64,000 bases of DNA from Streptomyces sp. AM 2-1-1 (GCF_029167645.1 NZ_CP119147.1:1612001-1676000); one strand, 5' to 3'. Positions 43,383 through 53,097 are shown, counted from the first letter of the stretch. Notes: generated by a model from the letters alone, not told the origin. Numbers and translations are program-made.

Positions 43383-44165
43383 TCACACGGTGAGGCCGCG
43401 CGCCCGCAGGTACGCCACCGGGTCCATGTCGGAGCCGTACTCCGGCCCGGTCCGGGCCTCGAAGTGCAGATGGGGGCCGGTGGCGTTGCCGGTGGCGCCG
43501 GCGAGGCCGATCCGTTCCCCGGAGGAGACGCGCTGCCCGGCGAAGACGCCGAGGGAGGAGAGGTGGCCGTACTGGGTGTACGTACCGTCCGCCATCCGCA
43601 GCACGATGTTGTTGCCGTACGAACCGCCCCAGCCGGCCTCGACGACCGTACCGGCCCCGACGGCGAGGACGGGGGTGCCGACGGCGGCGTGGAAGTCGAT
43701 GCCCGAGTGGCTGCCGGAGGACCAGAGGGAACCGCTCGACTGGTAGCCGGTGCTGACGTACGAGCCCGCGACGGGCAGGTGGAAGGAGTTCAGGCGGGTG
43801 CGCTCGGCGGCCCGGGCGGCTCGCGCCTTCTCCTCGTGGGCCGCCCTGACCCGTGCGGCGGCTTCGGCCCTCGCCCGCGCACGGGCTTCCACGGCGTCGG
43901 CGTGACGCTGCTGGGCGGCCGCCTGGTCGGCGATCCGGGCGGCGACGGAGTCACCGAGCGACACGGCCCGGACGAGTCCGGTCGTCTCGGCCGAGGAGGT
44001 CGCGGTGTCCGCGGAGGAAGCGGCGGTGTCGGCTGCGAGGGCGGGAGCGGCCGTCGAACCGACGACGCCGGCGGCGGCGAGCGCCGCGACGCCGGCGAAC
44101 CGGGCGGTGGTACGCGTCAGACGGCCCGGGGCGCGATGCGTCCCGGTGGCACGGGTGAACGCCAT
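43383..44165 (-). CDS. Secreted M23 peptidase (LytM-type)
   Basis: The 260-residue cell-wall hydrolase has a twin-Arg-like basic start and signal peptide to about residue 45 (AAPALA cleavage), and an Arg/Ala/Glu coiled-coil (about 70-125). Its catalytic domain carries H153 and D157 (HSGIDFHAA), H201 (YGHLSS) and the HLH motif with H232 and H234 (PHLHFE), the zinc ligands of M23 endopeptidases that cut peptidoglycan cross-links. It is preceded by a c-di-AMP (ydaO) riboswitch, so wall cleavage is tied to this second messenger. Single-gene transcript ended by a GC hairpin. Confidence 0.94.
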   Translation of the reverse strand: MAFTRATGTHRAPGRLTRTTARFAGVAALAAAGVVGSTAAPALAADTAASSADTATSSAETTGLVRAVSLGDSVAARIADQAAAQQRHADAVEARARARAEAAARVRAAHEEKARAARAAERTRLNSFHLPVAGSYVSTGYQSSGSLWSSGSHSGIDFHAAVGTPVLAVGAGTVVEAGWGGSYGNNIVLRMADGTYTQYGHLSSLGVFAGQRVSSGERIGLAGATGNATGPHLHFEARTGPEYGSDMDPVAYLRARGLTV

Positions 44166-44189
44166 GGAGGAGCGGATCCTTTCCTTCCT

Positions 44190-44340
44190 TCTCGCCTACC
44201 GGGTTAGCTGACGGGTTCGGAGCAGGAAGGTCTCCTACGGGCGCTCGCACCTCTCACGAGACGCGGTGCACCCGATTCACCCCAGGGACATCACGGGTCC
44301 CCGGCTCCCCAGGCTCGCGCCGGACGGGGACTCGGCGATG
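44190..44340 (-). promoter_or_regulatory. ydaO/yuaA c-di-AMP riboswitch
   Basis: Read on the minus strand, the leader of the M23 gene carries the conserved core elements of the ydaO class: TCGCC (44338-44334) pairing with GGCGA (44196-44192) as P1, then GGGGACCC, GGGGTGAATC, and CCGAACCCGTCAGCTAACCC close to the 3' end. These are invariant in known ydaO aptamers. Streptomyces is known to use this class before rpf and cell-wall hydrolase genes. Bounds are approximate; the expression platform probably lies between 44190 and the ATG at 44165. Confidence 0.95.
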
Positions 44341-44479
44341 ACTGTCCGGCACCACGATTGCGGTGCACGGTCGACGGACAGCCGGATCGACGCTAGGCCG
44401 AGGCGCTTTCGATCACCAAACGGACAAGGGGTTTTGTCATACATCCCACAGGGCAGACGTGGATCTTCCCATCAAAGCG

Positions 44480-44533
44480 GACATACGGCGCGGCCCCGGC
44501 GAGATCGCTCCCGCCGGGGCCGCGCCGTACGTC
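44480..44533 (-). terminator. Hairpin terminator after the M16 peptidase pair
   Basis: A perfect 18-bp stem (44484-44501 with 44512-44529) continues with one mismatch for four more pairs. It follows the stop of the downstream M16 gene by about 30 bases. The remaining gap to the riboswitch is otherwise unremarkable. Confidence 0.88.
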
Positions 44534-44565
44534 CGGGAGCTGCCCGGACCGCCGTTGACGACCGG

Positions 44566-45978
44566 TCAGCCGTTGACGACCGTCACGTCGCCGATGTTCA
44601 GCGCGCGGACCGGCTCGGCGATCTGCGCCGCGTCGCCCACCAGGACCGTCACCAGTCGGTCGACCGGGAACGCGCTGACCACGGCGGCGGTCGCCTCGAC
44701 CGTGCCGGTCTCGGCGAGTCGCGCGTACAGGTGGGCCTGGAAGTCGTCGGGCAGCTGCTGCTCGACTTGGTCGGCCAGGGTCGCCGCGACGGAGGCCGCC
44801 GTCTCGAACTTGAGCGGGGCGACCCCCACGAGGTTTTGCACGGCCGTCTCGCGCTCGGCGTCGGTCAACCCGTCCGCCGCGAGGGTCCGCAGGACCTTCC
44901 AGAGGTCGTCGAGGGCGGGGCCGGTGGACTCGGTGTCCACCGAGCCGCTGATGGCCAGCATCGCCGCACCGGCCGGGCCGGAGTCCGGACCACCGGCGGT
45001 GGAGCGGAGCACCTGGGCGAAGGCGCGCACGCCGTAGGTGTAGCCCTTCTCCTCGCGCAGCACCTTGTCGAGCCGGGAGGTGAGCGTGCCGCCCAGGCAG
45101 TACGTGCCGAGGACCTGCGCCGGCCAGACGCTGTCGTGCCGGTCGGCGCCGATGCGGCCGATGAGCAGCTGCGTCTGCACGGCGCCCGGACGGTTCACGA
45201 TGACCACGCGGCCGGTGTCGTCGGCGGTGATCGGGGCCACCGGGCGGGGGGTGCCCGCGTTGCCCGACCAGTCGCCGAGGGTGTCGGCGAGCAGGGCGTC
45301 CAGGTCGATGCCGGTGAGGTCGCCGACGATGACCGCGACCGCCGTGGCGGGGCGGACGTGGGCGTCGTAGAAGGCGCGCACGGCGGCGGTGTCGATCCGC
45401 CGCACGGTCTCCTCGGTGCCCAGGCGCGGGCGTGACATGCGGGCCGTGGCCGGGAACAGCTCCTTGGAGAGCTGCTTGGCGGCGCGGCGCGCGGGGTTGG
45501 CCTGCTCGTGCGGGATCTCGTCGAGGCGGTTGCCCACCAGGCGTTCGATCTCGCTGTCGGCGAAGGCGGGGGCCCGCAGCGCTTCGGCCACCAGCCCGAG
45601 CGCCTTGGCCAGCCGGGAGGCCGGGACCTCCAGGGAGACCCGCACACCGGGATGGTCGGCGTGCGCGTCGAGCGTGGCACCGCACCGCTCCAGCTCGGCG
45701 GCGAACTCCTCCGCGCTGTGCTTGTCGGTCCCCTCGGAGAGGGCCCGCGCCATGATGGTGGCGACACCGTCGAGCCCTTCGGGCTCGGCGTCGAGCGGCG
45801 CTTCGAGGTGGATCTCGACGGCGACGACCTGCTGGCCGGGGCGGTGGCTGCGGAGCACGGTCAGCCCGTTGGGCAGGGTGCCGCGTTCGGGGGCCGGGAA
45901 GGCCCAGGGGCGGGCGGTACCCGGGGTCGGCTGCGGGTGGAAGTCCATGGCTACTCCAGTCACGGCGGCGTCGCTCAC
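44566..45978 (-). CDS. M16-family peptidase subunit lacking the zinc motif
   Basis: The 470-residue protein has two M16 repeat domains but no HxxEH: the equivalent place reads LDGVATIMARALSEGT. An intact glycine-rich C-terminal half (EKGYTYGVRAF) is kept. It is the likely non-catalytic partner of the upstream M16 gene, forming a heterodimer as in mitochondrial processing peptidase. GTG at 45978 overlaps the upstream stop as GTGA; a later ATG (MDFHPQ) is an alternative start. Confidence 0.88.
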   Translation of the reverse strand: MSDAAVTGVAMDFHPQPTPGTARPWAFPAPERGTLPNGLTVLRSHRPGQQVVAVEIHLEAPLDAEPEGLDGVATIMARALSEGTDKHSAEEFAAELERCGATLDAHADHPGVRVSLEVPASRLAKALGLVAEALRAPAFADSEIERLVGNRLDEIPHEQANPARRAAKQLSKELFPATARMSRPRLGTEETVRRIDTAAVRAFYDAHVRPATAVAVIVGDLTGIDLDALLADTLGDWSGNAGTPRPVAPITADDTGRVVIVNRPGAVQTQLLIGRIGADRHDSVWPAQVLGTYCLGGTLTSRLDKVLREEKGYTYGVRAFAQVLRSTAGGPDSGPAGAAMLAISGSVDTESTGPALDDLWKVLRTLAADGLTDAERETAVQNLVGVAPLKFETAASVAATLADQVEQQLPDDFQAHLYARLAETGTVEATAAVVSAFPVDRLVTVLVGDAAQIAEPVRALNIGDVTVVNG

Positions 45979-47351
45979 TTGCCGGCCTCCTCGTGGGCGT
46001 CGGCGTCCACGCCGTCCTCGCTACCGGCGTCTGCGTCGGCTTCAGCCGGTTCGACGGGCTCGTAGACGAGCACGGCCCGGTTGTCGGGGCGCAGCGTGGC
46101 GGCGGCGATCTCCCGGACCTCGTCGGCGGTGACCTCCAGGACCCGCTGGACGGCCGTCAGCGCGAGCTGCGGGTCGCCGAACAGCACGGCGAAGCGGCAG
46201 AGTTCGTCCGCGCGGCCGGCGACCGTGCCGAGGCGGTCCAGCCACTCGCGCTCCAACTGGGCCTGCGCGCGTTCCATTTCCTCCGGCGTGGGGCCCTCGG
46301 CGGCGAACCGCGCGAGCTCCTCGTCGACCGCGGTCTCGATGCGCTCGACCTCCACGCCGCCGGACGTCTTGACGTCCAGCCAGCCCAGCGAGGGCGCGCC
46401 GGCCAGCCGCAGCAGCCCGAACCCGGCGGCCACCGCCGTGCGGTCACGGCGTACCAGGCGGTTGTGGAGCCTGGACGATTCGCCGCCGCCCAGGACGGTC
46501 AGGGCCAGGTCGGCGGCGTCCGCCTCGCGGGTGCCGTCGTGCGGCAGGCGGTAGGCCGCCATCAGCGCGCGGGCCGGGACCTCCTCGCGCACCTCCTCGC
46601 GCAGCTGCCCGCCGATGGTCCCGGGGAGGGTGCCGTCGCGGGGGGGCTGCTTGCCGTCGTGGGACGGGATGGAGCCGAAGTACTTCTCGATCCAGGCGAG
46701 CGTCTGCTCGGGGTCGATGTCGCCGACGACGGAGAGCACCGCGTTGTTGGGCGCGTAGTACGTACGGAAGAACGCCCGGGCGTCCTCCAGCGTCGCCGCG
46801 TCCAGGTCCGCCATGGAGCCGATCGGGGTGTGGTGGTACGGATGGCCCTCCGGGTAGGCGAGGGCGGTGAGGCGTTCGAACGCGGTGCCGTACGGGACGT
46901 TGTCGTACCGCTGGCGGCGCTCGTTCTTGACGACGTCCCGCTGGTTCTCCATGGACTCCTCGTCGAGCGCGTCGAGGAGGGAGCCCATGCGGTCGGCTTC
47001 CAGCCAGAGGGCGAGCTCCAGCTGGTGGGTCGGCATCGTCTCGAAGTAGTTGGTGCGCTCGAAGCTCGTGGTGCCGTTGAGCGAACCGCCCGCGCCCTGG
47101 ACGAGCTCGAAGTGGCCGTTCCCCTTGACCTGCCCCGAGCCCTGGAACATCAGGTGCTCGAAGAGGTGCGCGAGACCCGTGCGCCCCGCCACTTCGTGGC
47201 GGGAGCCGACGTCGTACCAGAGGCAGACAGCGGCGACCGGGGTCAGGTGGTCCTCGGAGAGCACCACGCGCAGGCCATTGGCCAGACGGTGCTCGGTCGC
47301 TGTCAGGCCGCCGGAGCCGGCCTGTGCGGTGGCCGTGTGACCCATGGGCAT
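45975..47351 (-). CDS. M16-family zinc metallopeptidase (catalytic)
   Basis: The 458-residue enzyme is a clam-shell-type zinc protease with the inverted motif HLFEH (H62, E65, H66) and a downstream Glu for the third ligand (NERRQRY region). The second M16 repeat begins near residue 190. The C-terminus is acidic. The ATG at 47351 follows AAGGG; an ATG two codons later is an alternative start. Coupled by GTGA to the inactive partner. Members degrade peptides or process small secreted or peptide products; a pair of this type is conserved in Streptomyces. Confidence 0.92.
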   Translation of the reverse strand: MPMGHTATAQAGSGGLTATEHRLANGLRVVLSEDHLTPVAAVCLWYDVGSRHEVAGRTGLAHLFEHLMFQGSGQVKGNGHFELVQGAGGSLNGTTSFERTNYFETMPTHQLELALWLEADRMGSLLDALDEESMENQRDVVKNERRQRYDNVPYGTAFERLTALAYPEGHPYHHTPIGSMADLDAATLEDARAFFRTYYAPNNAVLSVVGDIDPEQTLAWIEKYFGSIPSHDGKQPPRDGTLPGTIGGQLREEVREEVPARALMAAYRLPHDGTREADAADLALTVLGGGESSRLHNRLVRRDRTAVAAGFGLLRLAGAPSLGWLDVKTSGGVEVERIETAVDEELARFAAEGPTPEEMERAQAQLEREWLDRLGTVAGRADELCRFAVLFGDPQLALTAVQRVLEVTADEVREIAAATLRPDNRAVLVYEPVEPAEADADAGSEDGVDADAHEEAGK

Positions 47352-47676
47352 GTACGTCCCTTCGATCGCGGTACTGGACTTTCTGCCAGACCTGCCACTG
47401 TAAGCAAGCGCGCGGGGACCTGGCGAAGTTCCCGTTCCTTCGGTGTTGTGGGGTTGTTGTCGACGACTGATGTTGACGCGTGGTGCCGGCGCGTGCGCAC
47501 CGGGGGTGGGCCGGGGCGTCGATCGCCCTGCGAAGGCCCCGGGGGCGGGCGCTCCGGCGGCCCCGGGCAGGGCGCTGGGACGGGTCGAGGTCGGCGCTGT
47601 CGGCGGGGCGGTCCACAATGGTCCGCGTCAGAACCTCAGGTTGCCCGACAGAATCTGTGAAGGAGTCGCAGCCGCG

Positions 47677-50127
47677 ATGGCCCGCCGCAGCACGAAAACC
47701 CCGCCGCCGGACGACTTCGAGGAGAAGATCCTCGACATCGACGTCGTCGACGAAATGCAGGGCTCCTTCCTCGAGTACGCGTACTCGGTGATCTACTCCC
47801 GGGCCCTGCCCGACGCGCGCGACGGCATGAAGCCCGTCCACCGCCGCATCGTGTCCCAGATGAACGAGATGGGACTGCGCCCCGACCGCGGCTACGTCAA
47901 GTGCGCCCGTGTGGTCGGCGAAGTGATGGGCAAGCTGCACCCGCACGGGGACGCGTCGATCTACGACGCCCTGGTGCGCATGGCGCAGCCGTTCTCGATG
48001 CGGCTTCCGCTCGTCGACGGACACGGCAACTTCGGTTCCCTCGGCAACGACGACCCGCCGGCCGCCATGCGGTACACCGAGTGCCGGATGGCCGACGCCA
48101 CGTCCCTCATGACGGAGTCGATCGACGAGGACACCGTCGACTTCCAGTCGAACTACGACGGCCAGGAGCAGGAGCCGGTGGTTCTCCCGGCCGCCTACCC
48201 GAACCTGCTGGTCAACGGCGCGTCGGGGATCGCGGTCGGTATGGCGACCAACATGCCGCCGCACAACCTCGGTGAGGTCGTCGCCGCCGCGCGTCACCTC
48301 ATCCGTTACCCGAACGCCGATCTCGAAGCGCTGATGCGGTTCGTCCCCGGTCCCGACCTGCCGACCGGCGGCCGCATCGTGGGCCTGAGCGGCATCAAGG
48401 ACGCCTACGCCGCCGGGCGCGGCACGTTCAAGATCCGGGCGACGGTCTCCGTGGAGAACGTCACCGCGCGCCGCAAGGGGCTCGTCGTCACCGAACTGCC
48501 CTTCACGGTCGGTCCGGAGAAGGTCATCTCCAAGATCAAGGACCTGGTCTCGTCGAAGAAGCTCCAGGGCATCGCCGACGTCAAGGACCTCACCGACCGC
48601 TCGCACGGGCTGCGGCTGGTCATCGAGGTGAAGAACGGCTTCGTGCCCGAGGCCGTGCTGGAGCAGCTCTACAAGCTGACGCCGATGGAGGAGTCCTTCG
48701 GCATCAACAACGTCGCGCTCGTCGACGGACAGCCGCTGACGCTGGGGCTCAAGGAACTCCTGGAGGTCTACCTCGACCACCGCTTCGAGGTCGTGCGCCG
48801 GCGCAGCGAGTTCCGCCGCACGAAGCGGCGCGACCGGCTGCACCTCGTGGAAGGACTGCTCGTCGCCCTCGTCGACATCGACGAGGTCATCCGGATCATC
48901 CGGGACAGCGACAACTCCTCGGCCGCGAAGGAGCGGCTCATGGAGCGCTTCTCGCTGAGTGAGATCCAGACGCAGTACATCCTGGACACGCCGTTGCGCC
49001 GGCTGACCCGGTTCGACCGGATCGAGCTGGAGAGCGAGCGCGACCGGCTGAACTCCGAGATCGGGGCGCTGACCGTGATCCTGGAGTCCGACGCGGAGCT
49101 GCGCAAGCTCGTCTCGTCCGAACTCGCCTCGGTGGCGAAGAAGTTCGGCACCGACCGGCGCACGGTGCTGCTGGAGTCGGCGGGTTCGCAGGTCTCGGCC
49201 GTACCGCTGCAGGTAGCGGACGACCCGTGCCGGGTGCTTCTCTCCTCGACCGGTCTGCTCGCACGGACGGCCAACGCCGACCCGGTCGCGGAGGACGAGG
49301 ACGCCAAGCGCGTCAAGCACGACGTGATCGTGTCGGCCGTGGCGGCGACCGCCCGCGGGGAGGTGGGGGCGGTGACGTCCACCGGGCGGCTGCTGCGCCT
49401 GGCGGTGATCGACCTGCCCCGGCTTCCCGACACCCACGCGGCGCCCAACCTCTCCGGCGGGGCCCCGGTGCCGGAGTTCCTCACCCTGGACGAAGGTGAG
49501 GAACTGATCTGCCTGACCACCTTGGAGGAGGCGTCGCCGGGACTGGCGATCGGCACCCTCCAGGGTGTGGTGAAGCGTGTCGTGCCGGACTATCCCGCCA
49601 ACAAGGACGAGCTGGAGGTCATCTCCCTCAGGGAGGGCGACCGGATCGTCGGCGCGACGGAGCTGCGTTCGGGCGAGGAGGACCTGGTCTTCATCGCGTC
49701 CGACGGGCAGCTGCTGCGGTACCCGGCGGCGCAGGTGCGTCCGCAGGGGCGCGCCGCCGGTGGCATGGCCGGCATCAAACTCGCGGACGGCGCCGAGGTG
49801 CTGTCCTTCACCGCCGTCGACCCGGCCGCGGACGCGGCGGTGTTCACGGTGGCGGGTTCGCACGGCACGCTGGACGACTCGGTGCTCACCTCGAAGCTGA
49901 CGCCGTTCGACCAGTACCCGCGCAAGGGCCGCGCCACCGGAGGCGTGCGCTGCCAGCGGTTCCTCAAGGGTGAGGACGTCCTCGTCTTCGCCTGGGCGGG
50001 TCCCTTGCCGGCGCGGGCCGCGCAGCAGAACGGCACCCCCGCGCGGCTGCCGGAACCCGACCCGCGCCGCGACGGCTCGGGCACCCCGCTGATCGACCCG
50101 GTCGCCTCGGTCGCGGGACCGGTGTGA
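47677..50127 (+). CDS. parC: DNA topoisomerase IV subunit A (ParC, GyrA paralogue)
   Basis: The 816-residue type IIA topoisomerase A subunit has an N-terminal breakage-reunion domain with catalytic Tyr133 in [10 protein letters not shown] and [20 protein letters not shown] coiled-coil tower and a C-terminal beta-pinwheel ([22 protein letters not shown] strands) follow. With ParE, encoded about 8 kb away on the other strand in this window, it decatenates daughter chromosomes. Start ATG at 47677, matching the [10 protein letters not shown] family start. Single-gene unit ended by a long palindrome. Confidence 0.95.
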   Translation: MARRSTKTPPPDDFEEKILDIDVVDEMQGSFLEYAYSVIYSRALPDARDGMKPVHRRIVSQMNEMGLRPDRGYVKCARVVGEVMGKLHPHGDASIYDALVRMAQPFSMRLPLVDGHGNFGSLGNDDPPAAMRYTECRMADATSLMTESIDEDTVDFQSNYDGQEQEPVVLPAAYPNLLVNGASGIAVGMATNMPPHNLGEVVAAARHLIRYPNADLEALMRFVPGPDLPTGGRIVGLSGIKDAYAAGRGTFKIRATVSVENVTARRKGLVVTELPFTVGPEKVISKIKDLVSSKKLQGIADVKDLTDRSHGLRLVIEVKNGFVPEAVLEQLYKLTPMEESFGINNVALVDGQPLTLGLKELLEVYLDHRFEVVRRRSEFRRTKRRDRLHLVEGLLVALVDIDEVIRIIRDSDNSSAAKERLMERFSLSEIQTQYILDTPLRRLTRFDRIELESERDRLNSEIGALTVILESDAELRKLVSSELASVAKKFGTDRRTVLLESAGSQVSAVPLQVADDPCRVLLSSTGLLARTANADPVAEDEDAKRVKHDVIVSAVAATARGEVGAVTSTGRLLRLAVIDLPRLPDTHAAPNLSGGAPVPEFLTLDEGEELICLTTLEEASPGLAIGTLQGVVKRVVPDYPANKDELEVISLREGDRIVGATELRSGEEDLVFIASDGQLLRYPAAQVRPQGRAAGGMAGIKLADGAEVLSFTAVDPAADAAVFTVAGSHGTLDDSVLTSKLTPFDQYPRKGRATGGVRCQRFLKGEDVLVFAWAGPLPARAAQQNGTPARLPEPDPRRDGSGTPLIDPVASVAGPV

Positions 50128-50145
50128 CGACGGCGGAAGCGTGAC

Positions 50146-50191
50146 CGGGAAGGGGGGTGGGTCCGCCGCGGCGGACCCACCCCCCTTCCCG
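50146..50191. terminator. Perfect 23-bp-arm palindrome, bidirectional terminator
   Basis: The left arm 50146-50168 is exactly complementary to 50169-50191 with no spacer, between the convergent parC and citrate synthase genes. Confidence 0.88.
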
Positions 50192-50249
50192 TCCCCGTCG
50201 GTCCTCGCGCCCCGGCCGTGGTGCGCCGGGCGCTGCGCGGCACGCCGGT

Positions 50250-51413
50250 TCAGGGCGCCGGGACCGGCTGCGGCGGAGGCGTCCCGACGTAGCGGGCCGC
50301 CGGGCGGATGATCTTCGAGTCCGCCGCCTGTTCCAGGACGTTGGCGCTCCATCCGACCACCCGGGCCGTGCAGAAGGTGGGGGTGAACATGGCCCGCGGC
50401 AGTCCGCAGAGCTCCATCACGACCCCGGCGTAGAACTCCACGTTGGTGTGCAGCTCACGGCCCGGCTTGAGCTCGGCGAGGATCACCTCCACCTGCCGTT
50501 CCACCTCGACGGCGAAGTCGGCGAGCGGGCCGCCGAACTCCTCCGCGATCCCCCGCAGCATGCGCGAGCGCGGGTCCTCGGTGCGGTACACGGGGTGGCC
50601 GAAGCCCATGATCCGTCCGCCGGAGAGGACCTGCTCCCGGATCCAGCCGTCGATCCGGTCCGGGGTGCCGATCGCGTCCAGGGTGTCGAGGGCGCGGCTG
50701 GGCGCGCCGCCGTGCAGCGGTCCTGAGAGCGCGCCGACCGCCGCGACCAGACAGGCTGCCATGTCGGCCCCGGTGGAGGCGACGACCCGCGCGGTGAAGG
50801 TGGAGGCGTTGAAGCCGTGGTCGACGGTGGAGATGAGGTAGCGCTCGACGGCCCGTGCGCGGACCGGATCGGGTACCTCGCCGGTGAGCATGTAGAGGTA
50901 GTTCGCCGCGTGCGGCAGATCGTCGCGCGGCTCGACGGGTTCGAGCCCTTCGCCGAGCCGGTGCAGCGCGGTCAGCAGGGTCGGCACCGCCGCGCAGACG
51001 GCGAGCGCGTCGTCGCGCCGGCGGTCGGGCCCGATGTCGTACAGCGGGCGGTGACCGGCCGAGGCTCCGAGCAGTGAGAGCGCGGTACGCAACCCTGCCA
51101 GCGGGCCGGAGATCGCTCCGGCGCGGGCGAGGGCGGGCAGCGCCGCGCGCACCTCGTCGGGCAGGTGGCGCAGCTCGGCGACCCGGGCGGCGAAGGCGGC
51201 ACGGGCCGGGGCGTCGGGCAGCTCGCCGTGGAACATCAGGTGCCAGACGTCCTCGAAGCTCCGGGTCCCGGCCAGCTCCACCGCCGAGTACTGGCGGTAG
51301 TGGTAGAAGCCCTCGGCGCCCCGGACATCGCCCAGGACGGTGTCGGTGACGACGACGCCCGCGAGGCCGCGGGGCACTCCGGAGGGCGCGGGGGTGTGGG
51401 TGGTGGTGGGCAT
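50250..51413 (-). CDS. Citrate synthase family protein
   Basis: The 387-residue protein has the fold of citrate / 2-methylcitrate synthase, with the active-site histidines in SGPLHGGAP and GFGHPVYRTEDPR. In the third catalytic position the expected Asp of NVDFY reads Glu (HTNVEFYAG), which would be expected to weaken canonical catalysis unless it is a property of this subgroup. The usual closing sequence near the C-terminus is ILEQ-like (NVLEQAADSKIIRP). The ATG at 51413 follows GAGGGAG. It is divergent from a second citrate synthase fused to an HTH, through an AT-rich region. A role in propionate or secondary carbon metabolism is possible. Confidence 0.9.
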   Translation of the reverse strand: MPTTTHTPAPSGVPRGLAGVVVTDTVLGDVRGAEGFYHYRQYSAVELAGTRSFEDVWHLMFHGELPDAPARAAFAARVAELRHLPDEVRAALPALARAGAISGPLAGLRTALSLLGASAGHRPLYDIGPDRRRDDALAVCAAVPTLLTALHRLGEGLEPVEPRDDLPHAANYLYMLTGEVPDPVRARAVERYLISTVDHGFNASTFTARVVASTGADMAACLVAAVGALSGPLHGGAPSRALDTLDAIGTPDRIDGWIREQVLSGGRIMGFGHPVYRTEDPRSRMLRGIAEEFGGPLADFAVEVERQVEVILAELKPGRELHTNVEFYAGVVMELCGLPRAMFTPTFCTARVVGWSANVLEQAADSKIIRPAARYVGTPPPQPVPAP

Positions 51414-51443
51414 CGCTGACTCCCTCTTCGGTCCATCCCTAGT

Positions 51444-51497
51444 ATTGATTCGACTATTCATGCTTGACTCCAAATGCGTCAACATTGATTGAATCAA
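51444..51497. promoter_or_regulatory. AT-rich operator cluster between the citrate synthase genes
   Basis: Within the 112-base divergent gap lie ATTGATT at 51444-51450 and 51484-51490 (40 bases apart), the perfect palindrome TTGATT-G-AATCAA (51485-51497), and TTGAC-N9-GTCAA (51464-51482). The low GC contrasts sharply with the surroundings. The HTH of the adjacent fusion protein is the obvious candidate binder; this is inference. Confidence 0.6.
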
Positions 51498-51525
51498 CAC
51501 ATGGCGGAGTGGATACGGTGAGCGC

Positions 51526-52929
51526 ATGACGGATCAGGGAGCGCATGACGCCGGCACGGCGGGCGCCGAACGGCTCAGCACGCGCGAGGCGGCCGCCCTG
51601 CTGGGCGTGAAGCCGGAGACGGTGTACGCCTATGTCAGCCGGGGCCAGCTCAGCAGCGTCCGCGCGCCCGGCGGCCGGGGCAGTACGTTCGACGCCGACG
51701 AGGTCCGCGCGCTGGCCCGCCGTTCCGGCCGACGCGAGGCCGTACCGCCGACGGGCGGCGCCGACCTGGTCTTCCGCACCGGCATCACCCTCATCGACCA
51801 CGACCGGTACTACTACCGGGGCGTCGACGTCGGCGAACTCGCGCACAGCCACTGCTACGAGGAAGTGGCGGAGTGGCTGTGGACGGGCGAACTCCGCCCG
51901 GGAGTCCGGTTCACCGCTCCGGAACAGGCCCTGGCGGCGGCCCGGCGGGCCGTCGCCGCCCTCCCCGCGCACAGTGGGACGACGGACCGGCTCCGGGTCT
52001 CCGTCATCGCCGCGTCGGCCGCCGACCCGCTCCGGTTCGACCTCTCCCCCGTCTCGGTCATCGGCGCGGCGCGGGGCCTCGTCCCGACCCTGGTGGGCGC
52101 ACTGCGCCCGGCGGCCGGCCCACCCGGCGGCACGGTACCGGGAGGGACGGTCCCGCAAGGCACCGGCATCGCGGGGCCGGCCCACGGCGGTACGGACGAA
52201 GGTGCCGCGGGGTACGGCGGTACGGGCCCCGGCATCGTGGCGTGCGGTGCGGGCCCCGGCATCGCGGCGTGCTTGTGGCCCGCGCTCACCGCGCGCGCCG
52301 CCGACGCCGCGTCACTCGCGGTGCTGGACACGGCGCTGACGCTGCTCATCGACCACGACCTCGCCGCGTCCACCCTCGCCGTCCGGGTGGCCGCCTCCGC
52401 ACACGCGCATCCGTACGCCGTCGTCTCGGCGGGACTCGGGGTCCTGGAAGGGCCCCTGCACGGTGCGGCCAGCGGGCTCGCCCACCGGATGCTGCGCGAA
52501 GTCCTGGAGCGGGGCGGCGCCGCACCGGTGGTCGCCGACCACCTCCGGGCCGGCCGGCGCGTTCCCGGGCTCGGCCACCGCCTCTACGGCGGGGAAGACC
52601 CGCGGGCCCGGGTCCTGTTCGGTCTGCTGGAGGAGGTGCCCGAGGCAGCCGCGCCGCTCGCGGCCGCACGCGACGTGGTGTCCACCGCCGCCCGGCACAC
52701 CCCCCTGCACGCCAATGTCGATCTGGCGCTGGCGGTCCTCTCGGTCTCCGCGGGGATGCCCGCGGAGGCGGGCGAGACCGTCTTCGCGGTGGCCCGTACG
52801 GCGGGCTGGATCGCGCACGCCCTGGAGGAGTACGCGGAGCGCCCCCTGCGTCTGCGGCCTCGCGGCCAGTACACCGGACCCCGCCCGCCCCAGGCGCTGC
52901 CACGGCCGGCTGGGCCGGGCCGCGCCTGA
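51526..52929 (+). CDS. Helix-turn-helix domain fused to citrate synthase
   Basis: The 467-residue protein begins with a MerR/excisionase-like HTH (about 17-65; TREAAALLGVKPETVYAYVSRGQLS, then a wing-like FDADEVRALARR), followed by a citrate synthase fold. Catalytic groups are intact: GPLHGAAS, GLGHRLYGGEDPR and HANVDLALA, the latter with Asp. A repetitive Gly/Pro/Ala insertion interrupts the middle (about 197-250). ATG at 51526. It is divergent from a paralogous citrate synthase across an AT-rich region with palindromes. It could be a regulator that senses a citrate-synthase ligand, a bifunctional enzyme, or both. Related two-gene pairs occur in other Streptomyces. Confidence 0.9.
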   Translation: MTDQGAHDAGTAGAERLSTREAAALLGVKPETVYAYVSRGQLSSVRAPGGRGSTFDADEVRALARRSGRREAVPPTGGADLVFRTGITLIDHDRYYYRGVDVGELAHSHCYEEVAEWLWTGELRPGVRFTAPEQALAAARRAVAALPAHSGTTDRLRVSVIAASAADPLRFDLSPVSVIGAARGLVPTLVGALRPAAGPPGGTVPGGTVPQGTGIAGPAHGGTDEGAAGYGGTGPGIVACGAGPGIAACLWPALTARAADAASLAVLDTALTLLIDHDLAASTLAVRVAASAHAHPYAVVSAGLGVLEGPLHGAASGLAHRMLREVLERGGAAPVVADHLRAGRRVPGLGHRLYGGEDPRARVLFGLLEEVPEAAAPLAAARDVVSTAARHTPLHANVDLALAVLSVSAGMPAEAGETVFAVARTAGWIAHALEEYAERPLRLRPRGQYTGPRPPQALPRPAGPGRA

Positions 52930-53097
52930 CCCCGCCCGGCATTCCCACCGGGCGCGCACGGCCCGGCACGGCCCGGCAGGGCCGGCGTGCCCTTCGACCG
53001 GCGGGGTCGATCGGGGCCCGGGGCCAATCCGGGGAGTGCCGCGTCGCTCCCTGGGAAAGCGCCCTGGAACACCCCGGGGGCGCAAGATAGTGACAGA

